NCBI GenBank assembly: GCA_000827265.1
Contig: KN834814.1
Coordinates: 1 to 64,000, forward strand
Length of the DNA stretch: 64,000 nucleotides
Source of the DNA: Collybiopsis luxurians FD-317 M1
Lineage: Eukaryota > Basidiomycota > Agaricomycetes > Agaricales > Omphalotaceae
Direction of reading: 5' to 3'
Part shown: one piece after another, positions 44,688 to 56,020 of the stretch
Layout of the letters: the number at the start of each line of letters is the position of its first letter
Position numbering within the stretch: position 1 is the stretch's first letter
Made by a program: the position numbers and the translations under genes
Notes under the pieces: generated by a model
Seen by the model: the letters and a program-made list of their open reading frames with translations, nothing else
Told to the model about the DNA's origin: nothing
Databases searched by the model: none

Positions 44688-45399
44688 CAAGACCACTTCA
44701 ACATAGGTTGTTAACCCATTGCATATTTACAAGTGGATGATCTTGTTCAACAAGGCTCCTGGTTGCTCACTCCTGAGTGCTGAGTCTTGATGTGGTGCAA
44801 AAATGTGGCATTGGTATGGTTTATTTCAGACCATTTTTAGTTACATAAATCCTCATGTATTAAATACAAATTCATCTTGCACACTAACCAGTATGTACAC
44901 AGGCATCCCACATTGAATAATCTTGTACAGTTCTCACATTAACTGTGGTCTGTTAGAGGCAATTCCCTTCCCAGGTAGTTTCTGCCAGCTTGTGAATAGC
45001 CAAAAGCTTGCTGCGTAGACTGGGTACATGCAAATGCATGTGGATTTCTTGGCCTCCATAGAATTAGTATTCCCCACTTGCCTTAAGTCCCTTTCATGCT
45101 GAACAAAAAGATTGTTCTCAGATCAGTGCTTAAATGCACAATAAGAAGAACATCTGATCTATTAGGCTTTTAATTGGCATTTGGATCTTGTACATACAAA
45201 TGTTAAGCTTTGCTGAGTCTGATAGGAATGATCAAATTGGAGATGGATATATGATGGATATATGATGGATAAATATGATCATAACACTCAGATATCAAAG
45301 TCAATTGGGTTGAGACTTAAGTTGATGCATTTTGAGTTCATAACTTGAGGAAACATGTTTCTGACTGTTAATCCCTCTTATAGAACCAATCAGCTCACA
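44688..45399 (+). other. E2 untranslated leader
   Basis: Between the primer site and gag of E2. No ORF and no recognised motif apart from a short triple ATATGATGGATA repeat near 45247-45270. Confidence 0.6.
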
Positions 45400-48300
45400 A
45401 TGTCTACCTCCACTATTACTCAAGTCCCCATGTTCAATGGCTCCAACTATCCCACTTGGGAAGTCAGCATGAAGGCTTATCTCTGCTTGCAAGGAGTTTG
45501 GCAAATTGTTTCTGGAGAAAATAAGCAACTGGCAGACACTTATACTGAGACTACTTGTACAGTTGGCACAGGTGAAAATGCTCAATCTCAGACATTTACC
45601 ACCAACACTACCTCTGATGAACAACACAAAGAGCAAACTGAGTGGGATCAATATGATGATATGGCTCAAGGTGCTATTCAAATGCACCTTCCCACTGATA
45701 TATCCCTCACTGTCATGAAGGAAACTTCAGAGAAAACCTGGGATTGTATTGCCAAAACCTATGGCAGACCAGGTGCAGCAGGGAAATTTGCAATTTTCTG
45801 TGAAGCCATTACATTCACCATCTCTGACAATGTTGATCTCACTGGCCCAATTTTCTCATTAATGAGTTTGTTCAGTTGTCTTGCAGGAGTAGAGGTAACA
45901 TTTTCAGATCCCATCAAAGCCATGATCATTCTGGCTGCCCTTCTAATCTCATGGGATTTGTTCTGTGCAACCATGCTGGTGCAATCTAATGACATTTCTC
46001 CTACTGATATTATCCCTAGCATAGCTGATGAATACCATCAATGAAAGTCCAGAAATGCTTCAGCACTTGCTGCCCAAATCTCTGGCATATGATGTCCTAA
46101 TGATAACACCTCTAACTGGAATTCTCAAAAGAAGCCCAAAGGATCTAAAAGGTCACAAGGAGTGCCTTCCAGGCAGCAGACTTCCCCTGAAAATTCTTCT
46201 TCTAATAGGAAAAATCCAAAAAAGACTTGTTGTGGCAGAAAAGGGGGGAAAAGAAACAAAAACAACCAGCAAAATGTGCATGAGTCAACTGCCAATAATA
46301 TGCCTACTCCCATTGTTAATTTTGCCACTGCTCATATTTCAGCTATTCCTTCTACTTCTCCTCTCATTAAACCACCTGTTGGTCAGACTCCTCTCAAAGG
46401 TATCTCTGAGACCACATCAGAATTTATTCAAGGATCCTCCAAAGAACCTTATGATCCCATTCTAGCCAATATAAAAAAGGAAGAAGAAGAGATCAATTTG
46501 TCAGCCAAAGAAATGGCCATACACCTTGACAAATTTTATGACTCTTACCTTGTCAATGAGTGTGGTAATGACCTGGGAGATGCCTACATGAATGACATGG
46601 ACAAGGAAGAATATGGTTCTGGCAATGAGAAACTTATCTTTTGGCAAGTAGCATTCTCAAAATTAAAAAGAAATCTCACTAATCAGATGCACCGTGCTAA
46701 ACAGATGTTCTCTAAACTATATGCACAATGGTCAAAAAATTGGCTTTTACTCATTCAGACTATTCCCAATATGCCATAGTATCTGATATGAACTCTGTAA
46801 ATACATCTAAATATGTTTCTGCTTCTCCACTTGATGTGGACAATATAATTTATTTGCAAAATGTGCACTATGTGAATAAGAATGCTAATAATAGTTCTGA
46901 TCAGGAATTAACACCTTGGCTCTTAGACTCCAGAGCTTCTGGACATTTTATGCCACACATAGAAGACTTTGCAGACTATAAAAAATTCCCTGATCCTATT
47001 CCTGTACAAACTACCAATAAGAATTCTAAAGTTTTCATTCTTGGAGCTGGAACTGTAATCCTTACTCATGATAATGGACTTGGTACAACTCAAATGACTA
47101 AATTATACCCAGTGTATTACCAACCACACTGCACACATTGACTCCTATTGATTAGTCAATTGAACCAATCTGGTTGTTATACAACCATTAATGAAAATGA
47201 ATCTGTTATTCATCTAAAGTCCAATTGAAAGATTGTTATGACAATGAAGCCTATGATTGGTTCTGATGCTCTGCATTGGCTTTGGGCATTGATTCAAAAT
47301 CCACAACAACATATGGCTAGTCAAAGGACTGATGATTATAACACTTGGCATAACTGTTTTGGACATCCAGGTAGAGTAGTTTTATGCAATGCTTTCAATC
47401 ATGTAAATGGTTTTCCTAAAATTTTTATTCCAACTGAAGATGCACCATGCTGAGGTTGTGCACTTGGAAAAGCTGCCACCAAAGCTTACCCTAAGTCTGA
47501 GAAACAAGCAGAACATCCATTAGATCTAGTTCATGCAGATCTTATTGAAATGCCAACATTATTGTATCACAAATTTAAATATGCAATTACAATTCTTGAT
47601 GATTGCTCTTCTCATGCTGTCTCAATTATGCTACATAAGAAATCTGAAGTGTCACAATTGTTCAAAGATTTCAAAGCCTGGGCTGAAAAATAGACTGGCC
47701 AAAAAATAAAAACACTATGCATTGATCGAGGGGGAGAATTCTTTTCCAATGAATTCATGTCTTATCTTAAATCAGAAGGAATTAAGGTTCAAACTTCAGA
47801 ACCTCATGTTCATCAACAAAATGGTAGAGCAGAATGTATACATTGCACACTTATGGACAAGTCTGAAGCAATGTGACACCATGCTTGCTGTCCAGAGTCT
47901 TGGTGGGAATTTTCCTATTCCACTGCAACACATGTTTATAATTGCACACCATTACATAGATTGAATTGGAAGACACCAATTGAAGGATTTCTTAATAAGA
48001 AACCTGATGTTTCATACTTCAGAACTTTTGGTTGCAGTGCTTATGTTTTTAAGCTATTAAACAAATGCTCAAATAAATTTGAACTGCACTCTGAAGCTAT
48101 GACCTTCATTGGTTATGACAAAAGTAGCAAAGGCTATTTGTTTATGTGTTTATCCTGCATCCCAAGGCACTTTTTATGAAAAATGGTTTCCAAAGTGTAA
48201 ATCAGATGAAAACAGACAAGAGAGACCATCTGAACCTATCCAGTCTAGCCCCAATGATGAACCTGATGAACCTTCATTCAATCCATTTATTCTGGATTTG

Positions 48301-50370
48301 AATATACCATTTACTTCTCCCAATGATGATCTAAGTTATCCACCTAATGGTGATCATGACAATGATTCCTTCAAAGATGATGATTCTACCCAAGAACATT
48401 GTCCATTATTGGATCATCCATCTACAGGAAATACTCCTGCATGTAGTCCCTCTCCTGCTCCATCATATGATGAACCACCTGTTTTAAATCAACCACTGCC
48501 AGCACCAAGACCTGATCCTTTTAACTATGATCCAAATTATATCTTGGAATGGCAATGATTGAATCCTGGACCTAGAACACATAGAGCTTCTTCCTGTCCT
48601 GGTTTTATACTAACTCCTGTTGTTTAAGGTGGATGGAGACAACAAACTGGTTGTGAGGATACACACAATGATATACCTCTTGAACCAGTTCAACAAGCTC
48701 CTCCTGAAAATCCTCCAAATACAAATGTAGATATGGACAATTCAGATGCACTTCTGTCACAACTAGCTCAGGAAGGGGGAGTAGATTTACAAAATTATTT
48801 GCTTTCTCACTCACTTGATCCATCAGCTATGATAGGAGATCTTGACAGATGAGATCATACTCCATTTGAATGGACCTCAAGGAGACATTACCAACATTTA
48901 CCTCCCAAAGAGTGTAAAGAGTGGGATCAAGCATGTAAAGATGAAATAGATGGATTGAAGAAATGATTGGTATATGAGGAAGTTAAAATTCCTGAAGGTC
49001 ATAAACTCATAAAATGCAAATGGGTTTTTAATGTAAAATCTGACAGTCAAAAGAAGGCTCAACTTGTCACTAAAGGTTTTTCACAAGTTGAGGAGGTTGA
49101 CTATAATGAGTTGTTCTTGCCAGTAGCACAATTTGAAACTGTATAATTACTTCTTGCCTTAGCTGCATTGGAGGACTGGGAAATCCAGACACTCAATGTT
49201 AAACAGGCTTTTCTCTATGGCAAACTCAATGAAGAAATCTACATGGAATAACCTGAAAGCTTTGTTAAGGATAGAAACAAGGTTTGGAAATTACACTAAG
49301 CACTATACAGTTTAAAATAGGCTAGCTTATCTTGGTGGAAGGAATGTAATGCCTCCATGGGTAAACTGGAATTTAAGTGCTGTGTTTCAGATGCCAGTGT
49401 ATATGTCTTCAAAGAAAAAGGTAAAACTGTAATTGCCATTATTTATGTGGATGATGCTTTATACATGGGACCTGATAAAGATCTTGTTAACAAGAAGAGG
49501 CATGAATTCATGAAGATTTGGGAATGTCATGACTTAGGTGAACCAAAGGAATTTTTGGCTATGCAGATTCAATGTGATCACTCCAAAAGAAGACTTATTC
49601 TTCATCAAAGACCTTATCTTCAAAAGGTCATTGAATGATTCTATATGATTAATGCCAAAGAAGCAAGAACTCCCTTACCTTCAGCATATAATCCTACTGA
49701 AAACACTGAAAAAGTTGATGTAGAATTACACTGATACTTTCAAAGTGTCTTTGGATCTTTGCTTTATTTGATACTAGGCACAAGGCCTGATATTGCTTAT
49801 GTGGTAATCAAACTAAGTCAATTTAGTGCAAACCCCTCAAAAGATCATCTTGTTAAAGCTCTATATATCATTTGATATTTACTTCACACAAGTAATTATG
49901 AGCTTGTCTTTGATGGATTTTCAGAAGAAGGTTTTTTAGCACATTGCAACTTAGATTGGGCATCTGATGCAAATGATCAAAAATCTTATACTGGCATGAT
50001 TGTAAAACTAGCAAGCAGTTCAATCTGCTGGACTTCTCACAAATAAAAAACCATTGCACTCTCTTCTACAGAAGCTGAATATATGGCTCTTTCAGACTCT
50101 TGTTGACAGCTTATGTGGATTAGATCACTCTTCTCTGAAATTGATATTGAGATTAAATCTCTACCTTTATGTGGTGATAATCAACGTGCTTTGTTTATTG
50201 CACAAAATCTGGTACAGGAATGCCAGTCCAAGCACATTGAAATATGCTATCACTATGTTCAAGAACAAGTTGAATTGGGAGAAATTGAACTCTTCTATGT
50301 TCCTACTGACAACAATATTGCAGATATCCTTACCAAGAATTTTGCATACTTGAAATTTGAAAAATTCTAA
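45400..50370 (+). pseudogene. E2 gag-pol polyprotein, full order of domains, many stops
   Basis: Gag starts at ATG 45400 (MSTSTITQVPMFNGSNYPTW). Protease block TPWLLDSRASGHFMPH near 46925: the active-site DSG has become DSR, by one G-to-A change. Integrase: HNCFGHPG and C-GC zinc residues (a TGA between the cysteines), DLVHADLIEMP, IDRGGEFFSNEF, HQQNGRAECIH. RT: KWVFNVKSDSQKKAQLVTKG near 49020, IIYVDDALYMG near 49450 intact. RNase H: LSSTEAEYMALS near 50070, CGDNQRALF, DNNIADILTKNF. More than fifteen in-frame stops, mostly TGA or TAG. Replication-incompetent as it stands. Confidence 0.9.
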
Positions 50371-51375
50371 AGTCAACTTGGAATCAAATTTCATTAGACA
50401 CTTGATACTCTTAGCAAAGGAGAGTGTTGAAATGATATTAGCACTTATGACTATCATGATAGATCACTTGATCAATAGTGACTATACTTAGTACTTACAC
50501 TGATTGAGATCAACATGTGTATATTGTTTCACTTACATCCATACTCAATTGTTCATTAATCATTATCCATAGCTATATTTATGCTATTGGCTAGTATTAT
50601 TAATGTATGTCACATAGTGTACTGCTTACTTGCTGTACTATGATCTAGGGTTCATTATGCTCCAATATCTTTACATATACATGTTTTAGGGTACAATGTA
50701 TGTTGTTATAGGGTTTAGTAGCTTTAGTATAAATACTGTAGCACTACTTGTATTACAGACAATTCACATAGTTCTTTCAACTACTTAAATATCTGCTTCA
50801 TCTCACAGCTCTAGTAGCACACTCTTATCTCTCACCTTTCATCTACACTCAGTGAGTAGAGTTATAACCACTTTTACTCTGATTGCTGTTTCATCAGCCT
50901 AGTAACAGGTTTTGAATTTGGACTGCCAGTAGGCTGAGGATTGACAGGGGTTCCAATTAAATGTATATCCTGTCCTGCAAACTCTCTTGTATATCTATCA
51001 ATTCAATTCAACAAATCCTTCTTTTGCAGCTCACCTCTCCTCTGAATCAGCCAGTTCGTATATAATTCTGCACCCTGGTTATTCTTCAGAATGATTCAAT
51101 TACCATCCTGATCTTGGCAAGAATTGGATATAATATTGGCAATGGAATAAATGATGGGGTTCTAGATAGCTCCTACTGGACTTAAGATGCAAGAATAATA
51201 ACAGGCATTAACAACAAGTGCAGCAGATGGGCAAAAAAGGAGAAAACAGGTGCTGACAACAAGTGCAGCAATGGGCATATAGATATGCAGCAAAGGTGAG
51301 GACAGGCACAGAAAGTGCAGCAGTAGACAAGAATAACTAAATAGAATTTAAAAAAGTCAAAGGCCTGAAGGGCTG

Positions 51376-51387
51376 AGTCTCATAATC
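51376..51387 (-). other. Primer-binding site of E5 (half elongator tRNA-Met type)
   Basis: On the minus strand the 5' LTR end TAACA is followed directly by GATTATGAGACT. This is the complement of AGTCTCATAATC, the anticodon stem-loop of eukaryotic elongator tRNA-Met. It parallels the initiator-tRNA type sites of E1, E2 and E3. Confidence 0.6.
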
Positions 51388-51428
51388 TGTTAGAAAACAG
51401 TCTTACTCAGTCAGAGAAGGCCTTAGAG

Positions 51429-54400
51429 GATGACTGAAAAAGTAACTTGTCAGATTGAAACTCCACTAATTTGTTCTTACAAAAGTAACTTAAGTTACTT
51501 AAGTTACTTGCCTCCAAAGTAACTTGTCAAGTTAGCGGACTTTGAATTTTGAAACTCTGCTAACTTGTTAATTTGTTGTCAATAGTGCAGCTGCATCAGC
51601 TGCAATCAAGGCAGACATCAGAGCTCCACATAATGCTAAATCCATGTGGCCCTTGCTCCAGACCCAAGTCCAATGTGATCTTCCTTCATACACTATGACT
51701 GGCTTAATTTTTTTCAGCTGTGATTATTACTGTAAATAGATTTGAAATAAGTTACTATTCTTGCCTGAAAAAATGCTGGAAATTCAGAGCTTTTTTTGCC
51801 CTGTATTATAATTGAGAAAAAGATGACAATTAAGGCTGAATTTCACTTGAAAAAATATTGAGCATTCTTTTTTAATTTCCACTGATAAAAGACAATGATT
51901 CTGACCATAAAAGCTTTACAATTACTTTTGTTATTAAAGCTGGATTTCACCAGTCATTACATTCCTTTTACAGCTGGAAAAAGAACTGAACTTCTTGCCT
52001 TTTTTTCAATCATAAAATAATTATAATTACAGCTGGGGAAACACAATGGGCAGGTCCAGCCCAGGAACTGCCAGGAAACTGGAAATGATTGCAGAAACAT
52101 GTGGAAAAAGATTGTGTTTCAGATTCTGCACTGCAGAATTTGACCATCCCTTTTTGCATCTGTGCAGATTTTATTGGCAGAAACCACTGAGGCAGTCTGC
52201 TGAGACTTTACTTTGTACCTACTCCAAATTTGTACCTACTTTAACTTCTGATGCCTTCAGGCTGTTAGGCATATGTCTCAGCGCACCTCAAATATGGCTG
52301 ATATTGTGTATGTAGGCAATGACAGCTTAGTGAACTAATCAGTTAAATAGATCAGTTCAATCAATCACTTAATTGCTGGTTCAGTTAGCAGATAGTTGTT
52401 GATAATCACCAGGAATGATATATATTCAGAGTGATATATAGGGAAAACAGAGTACAGGCTCAAGATTTAGGTAAACTAAGGAAAAGAGATCAAGGAATAG
52501 AGAGATAACAGAGAAAGATAGAGGACTAAGACTAAGAAAAGAGACACAAAGTTGACCAAAAATACTTGAGCTGGGGTGTTCAAGCAAAATGGCAAGGTAT
52601 TTATACTAAAAATATGTATTGAACTGTGCAGCAATTTAGTTGCTTAGCCACAGTACTGTGCAATAGCTGTGCACTGTGCATTTCCTGTTTAGGGACTGTA
52701 AGAATACTGTCAGCATTGTAAGTATAGAGAACTCAAAACTGTAGCTACTGTTATAGGTAAAAATAGAAGCAATATGAGAGCATTTGTTAGCTATGTTGTA
52801 ACAATTTTGTTTAGGCAGGGGTCCTAACACAGGCTAGCATTGACTTGCAAGAGCAAAGAGGCTTGTTTGCATCCACATCTCCTTCAAAAAATGGAAAAGG
52901 AAAAGGGATTCATGGAGGGCTGCAGAGATACCACAGCACTGTAGAAACAGCCTGAGGCTTCACTGGCATGCTCTTTCCACTCTCTGACAAGTGGCTCTGA
53001 CTCAACAGCTTCATTCCTTTTGGGTTACTTGCCAATCACCTTTACAACTCTTTCCAGCTGTACCATTTTCATCAGAAACAAATCTGTGGCTAAATCTGTG
53101 AGAATTTCTGCAATGGGTTCTGCAGTCATTTTTGTGCTAGGTTGACCATTCCTACTCTCAATAGTATCTATATCCTCTTTGTGGAAGCTACATTTGTGTG
53201 ATTGGTTTAACAGTCCACTAAAGGACTGAAGTTAATATGGCCTATTGACCTCAATGCACTGAGTACAACTCACTGTCATTATTGACTTGTTGTGAACTGT
53301 GTCCACTGCAATTGAGGTCATTTTCATGCAGTTTTTCAATCAAAACTCACATGATGCTGAGTCTATGCTGTTATTGCAGGGGCATCTGATGACATGTAGA
53401 GCATGTCTCTACATGGTCATGTGGTCATATGGTGGCCTGTGGCTCTGGAATGCTGACCCACCTCATATGGATGTAGGTTTAAGTTCTACTTCTGTGCAGG
53501 TATCATCATATGTCTGTGTCATGGAACATCTTTTATTTCCTCTTTCCTTTATCTTTTATCCTTTTGCCTTACTTAAATAGCTGCAGTAGAATTTGTATTT
53601 CCCTCAGAACTTCTACATTGTTCTGAGGGTATGTGTCTTTACTTATCATCCTTCCCCTAGTCCTATACTTACAGTTTATCTATAGTTTTTGTGTACTCAC
53701 TTAGGCTATAGGTAATAGAGAACTTCTACATCATTCTGAGGTTTTTGTGTACTCACTTAGGTTATAGTTCTAACATATGCAGTCATTGCTCTGAATCCCC
53801 AAACAGATATGATGCTCCATCACAGCTGCAGTGGAACAACTTCCAGAAAAAAATAAACTTTACAATGCATCACAAAAAGTGATGATAATAGGTGGTAGAA
53901 GGTAGAGGAATGTTGAACAGGTAAGCTCAGATATTGCCAGGTATTCCTAGGTATTTGTCAACATTCCTATATATGACAATATATTCCTTACCTTTACATT
54001 CCTATTTTTGTCACTTTCTGTGATAATAGTGCATCTGTGCTTGCCCAGGCTTTTGAGAAGCTTGACCCATATCTATATCCTTGAATCTGTCACTGTCCCT
54101 ATCATAGTAAATAGATTATTATTCCTTGTAATATTGCAGAATCTCAGCTTCTATACTTAAATGAAAATCTTATACTGTGCACAAACAATGTGGTTCAATC
54201 AAGTGGCTGATTGCTCTGGAACCTTATGATGCTTCTGAGAAATATCAATATATCAACCCTGCAATTCAAAAGGCCTTGAAGAGACAAGGCCCAGATCTGT
54301 CTCAGTTATTTTATGGAACAGCATGCTATACTTCATAATCATGTACTGCCTTCAAGAGGAATAAGATTCAGAAACATTTGCAAGAGCACCCAAAGTGCAA

Positions 54401-55500
54401 ATGCTAGTAGGTGCTGCTGTCATGAAACCAAAACCAAATTAAGATGTGTTGGGATGAATAACCAAGTTGTAATACTACTGTGATACAGGCAATGCACCTT
54501 AAATACTGGATATATGCTCTAATCCTTTCTGGAAATTGGGGACTGCATTTTTAGAAAAGATGCTTCTCCTTCTGAACTGCCAATTGGCATTCTAACTGTA
54601 AGCATACTCCAGGTTCACAATAACAATAGATCTTGGAAGGCTTTACTGCCCCTGCACTCACTATGCTCATTTTTAAACATTACATTTCATTTAATTGCAT
54701 TTTGTCTTTCTATTCAAGCAATGCAACACATTGGCATGTTAAGTAATTTCCGGGGTGTTCAAACTGCTTCAAATTGATCAAACTGGTGATCTCATTCAAA
54801 TTCTGGATGGATAGTGATGTTGATGCTCTGTTGAGAAATTTCCTTATCCTGCAAGAGCTTAGTACTGTCCATGAGATCCCATTTAAATATAGCTACCATG
54901 TTCCATACAACCAGATTTGACCATACTATATTTGGTTTTCCTTACCTATTTCATTTGCTTCTGCCCATGTCATCAGCTTACAGATAAACTATACCCACCA
55001 CATCTGACCACCTCAGACCCTTGTCCATCAACTGAGGTGAGTTGAACCACTCCTTGGTACATACTTAAACTGATAGTAGCTGCATTGATATCCATATCTT
55101 AAAGGATAGCATTCAGAAGGAGAAGGAATAGGTTTTGTCTACTTTTCAAATGACATCTAGGAGCCATTTTATTTATACATCAAGCAATTACTTAAATACT
55201 ATTAACTACTGACAACCGGGAGTAGAAATGTTGAGGTACAATTAGAATTGAATTTTCAAAACTGGCAAAAAGATCTCTAACATATTCCACTTCAGAGCCC
55301 CATCCTCCTCAGGATTCATGTAAAACAATGTATGAAGTGATGGATAACTCATTAATGAATTGATGATAATGTTTTAGTGAAGCTATATTGTACTGAGCCT
55401 CGGCAAGTTGAGCTGTCAAGTGTGGGAAAAAAAAAGTTACTTGCAAGTAACTTAACTGAATTGAAAAAGTGACTTGACAAGTTACTTTGCTCACGGTTGG
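51429..55500. mobile_element. 4.07-kb hAT-like TIR element in the E5 LTR
   Basis: The 8-bp duplication CCTTAGAG (51421-51428, 55501-55508) is exact, and the other E5 LTR at 41013 shows the uncut site. Ends carry inverted AAGTAACTTGTCA blocks (51440-51452 and complement near 55470-55482) and extra AAGTTACTT/AAGTAACTT copies inside both ends. 8-bp duplication is typical of hAT elements. The interior has short ORFs (52046-52315, 53299-53580), none with a transposase motif I can read, and a local duplication near 53590-53770 (AACTTCTACAT-TTCTGAGG, TTTTTGTGTACTCACTTAGG). Probably non-autonomous. Confidence 0.7.
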
Positions 55501-55703
55501 CCTTAGAGAGGGGATCAAAGAATGGAAAGAACCAATGATCTTATTCTACTACATACACAATATTTAAGGTAAATAGAATATCAAATATAGGAATAAGTCT
55601 GAGGAGAATGGAATGAGTATGAAGAAAAAGAGTAAGTATGAGGGAATGGAGGTGTGAGTGGAATGGCTGCATAACCTAAGGGCTAATGTTTCTCAACAGC
55701 CAC

Positions 55704-56020
55704 AAAGTGTTCTGATTATGACAGTATCAAAAAATCACTCATGCCTGTCATTTGGCTAATCCCTCAAACATTCCTTTGACAAATTATCTATAGTTTTGTG
55801 CAGCAGTGTAGATTATATAAAGCAGTGCAGATCTCACTGTTTACTTAGAATTTTATTCCAACAGAAACTAACATCAGAACTGTCAATTTCAAAAAACCAG
55901 GAGTACCCTGAAAACCATACTAGTCTGTCTTTTTTCACTCTTTTAAAGCTAAAAACCTCAATTTTTTTGTCATCTCCACAGACTTAAGACATGGGCCATC
56001 ATCTCTACTGTAATCCATAA
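55704..56020. other. Border between transposon nest and host genes
   Basis: No gene. Sequence composition changes here: the AT-rich, CG-poor transposon zone ends and CG-containing host sequence begins with the F-box gene. Probably holds the 3' end signals of that gene. Confidence 0.6.

Larger units (their letters stand above)
41732..50896 (+). mobile_element. Complete Copia element E2
   Basis: LTRs of 472 bp: left 41732-42016 plus 44489-44675 (split by E3), right 50425-50896; ends TGTTGAAATG and TTTCATCA. The target duplication GCCTA is exact (41727-41731, 50897-50901). Primer site GGTTATGGGCCC follows the left LTR at 44676; a purine tract (GCAAAGGAGAG) precedes the right LTR. Without E3 the element is about 6.7 kb, a usual autonomous Copia size. 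The two LTR copies differ at a modest number of positions, mostly transitions. Confidence 0.93.
41300..51180 (-). pseudogene. E5 gag-like gene, split by E2
   Basis: Minus-strand reading in two parts, 51180-50902 and 41731-41300, joined across E2 and its GCCTA duplication. Blocks: IYSIANIISNSCQDQDGN, NQGAELYTNWLIQRRGELQK, TREFAGQDIHLIGTPVNPQP, then RHNQAAGIIVESLNPNQYIH and KGIDDDP, which is the UBN2-type Copia gag pattern. After a frame change a cysteine cluster follows (CYCCKKCSHYCNMC near 41450), in the place of the gag zinc knuckle but without its CX2CX4HX4C spacing. Three stops lie in the first part. No protease, integrase or RT. Confidence 0.55.
40972..55698 (-). mobile_element. Short LTR retroelement E5 (outer shell of the nest)
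   Basis: The 3' LTR is 40972-41177 (206 bp). The 5' LTR is 51388-51428 plus 55509-55698 (231 bp), split by a hAT-like element. On the minus strand LTRs run TGTTGA...TAACA. A polypurine tract (AGTGGGAG, 41178-41185) borders the 3' LTR and the primer site borders the 5' LTR at 51387, so orientation is certain. Flanks GTCAC (40967-40971) and GCCAC (55699-55703) are a 5-bp duplication with one C/T change. Without the nested E2 the body is only about 1.04 kb and has gag-like sequence alone, so E5 is non-autonomous. Confidence 0.75.
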
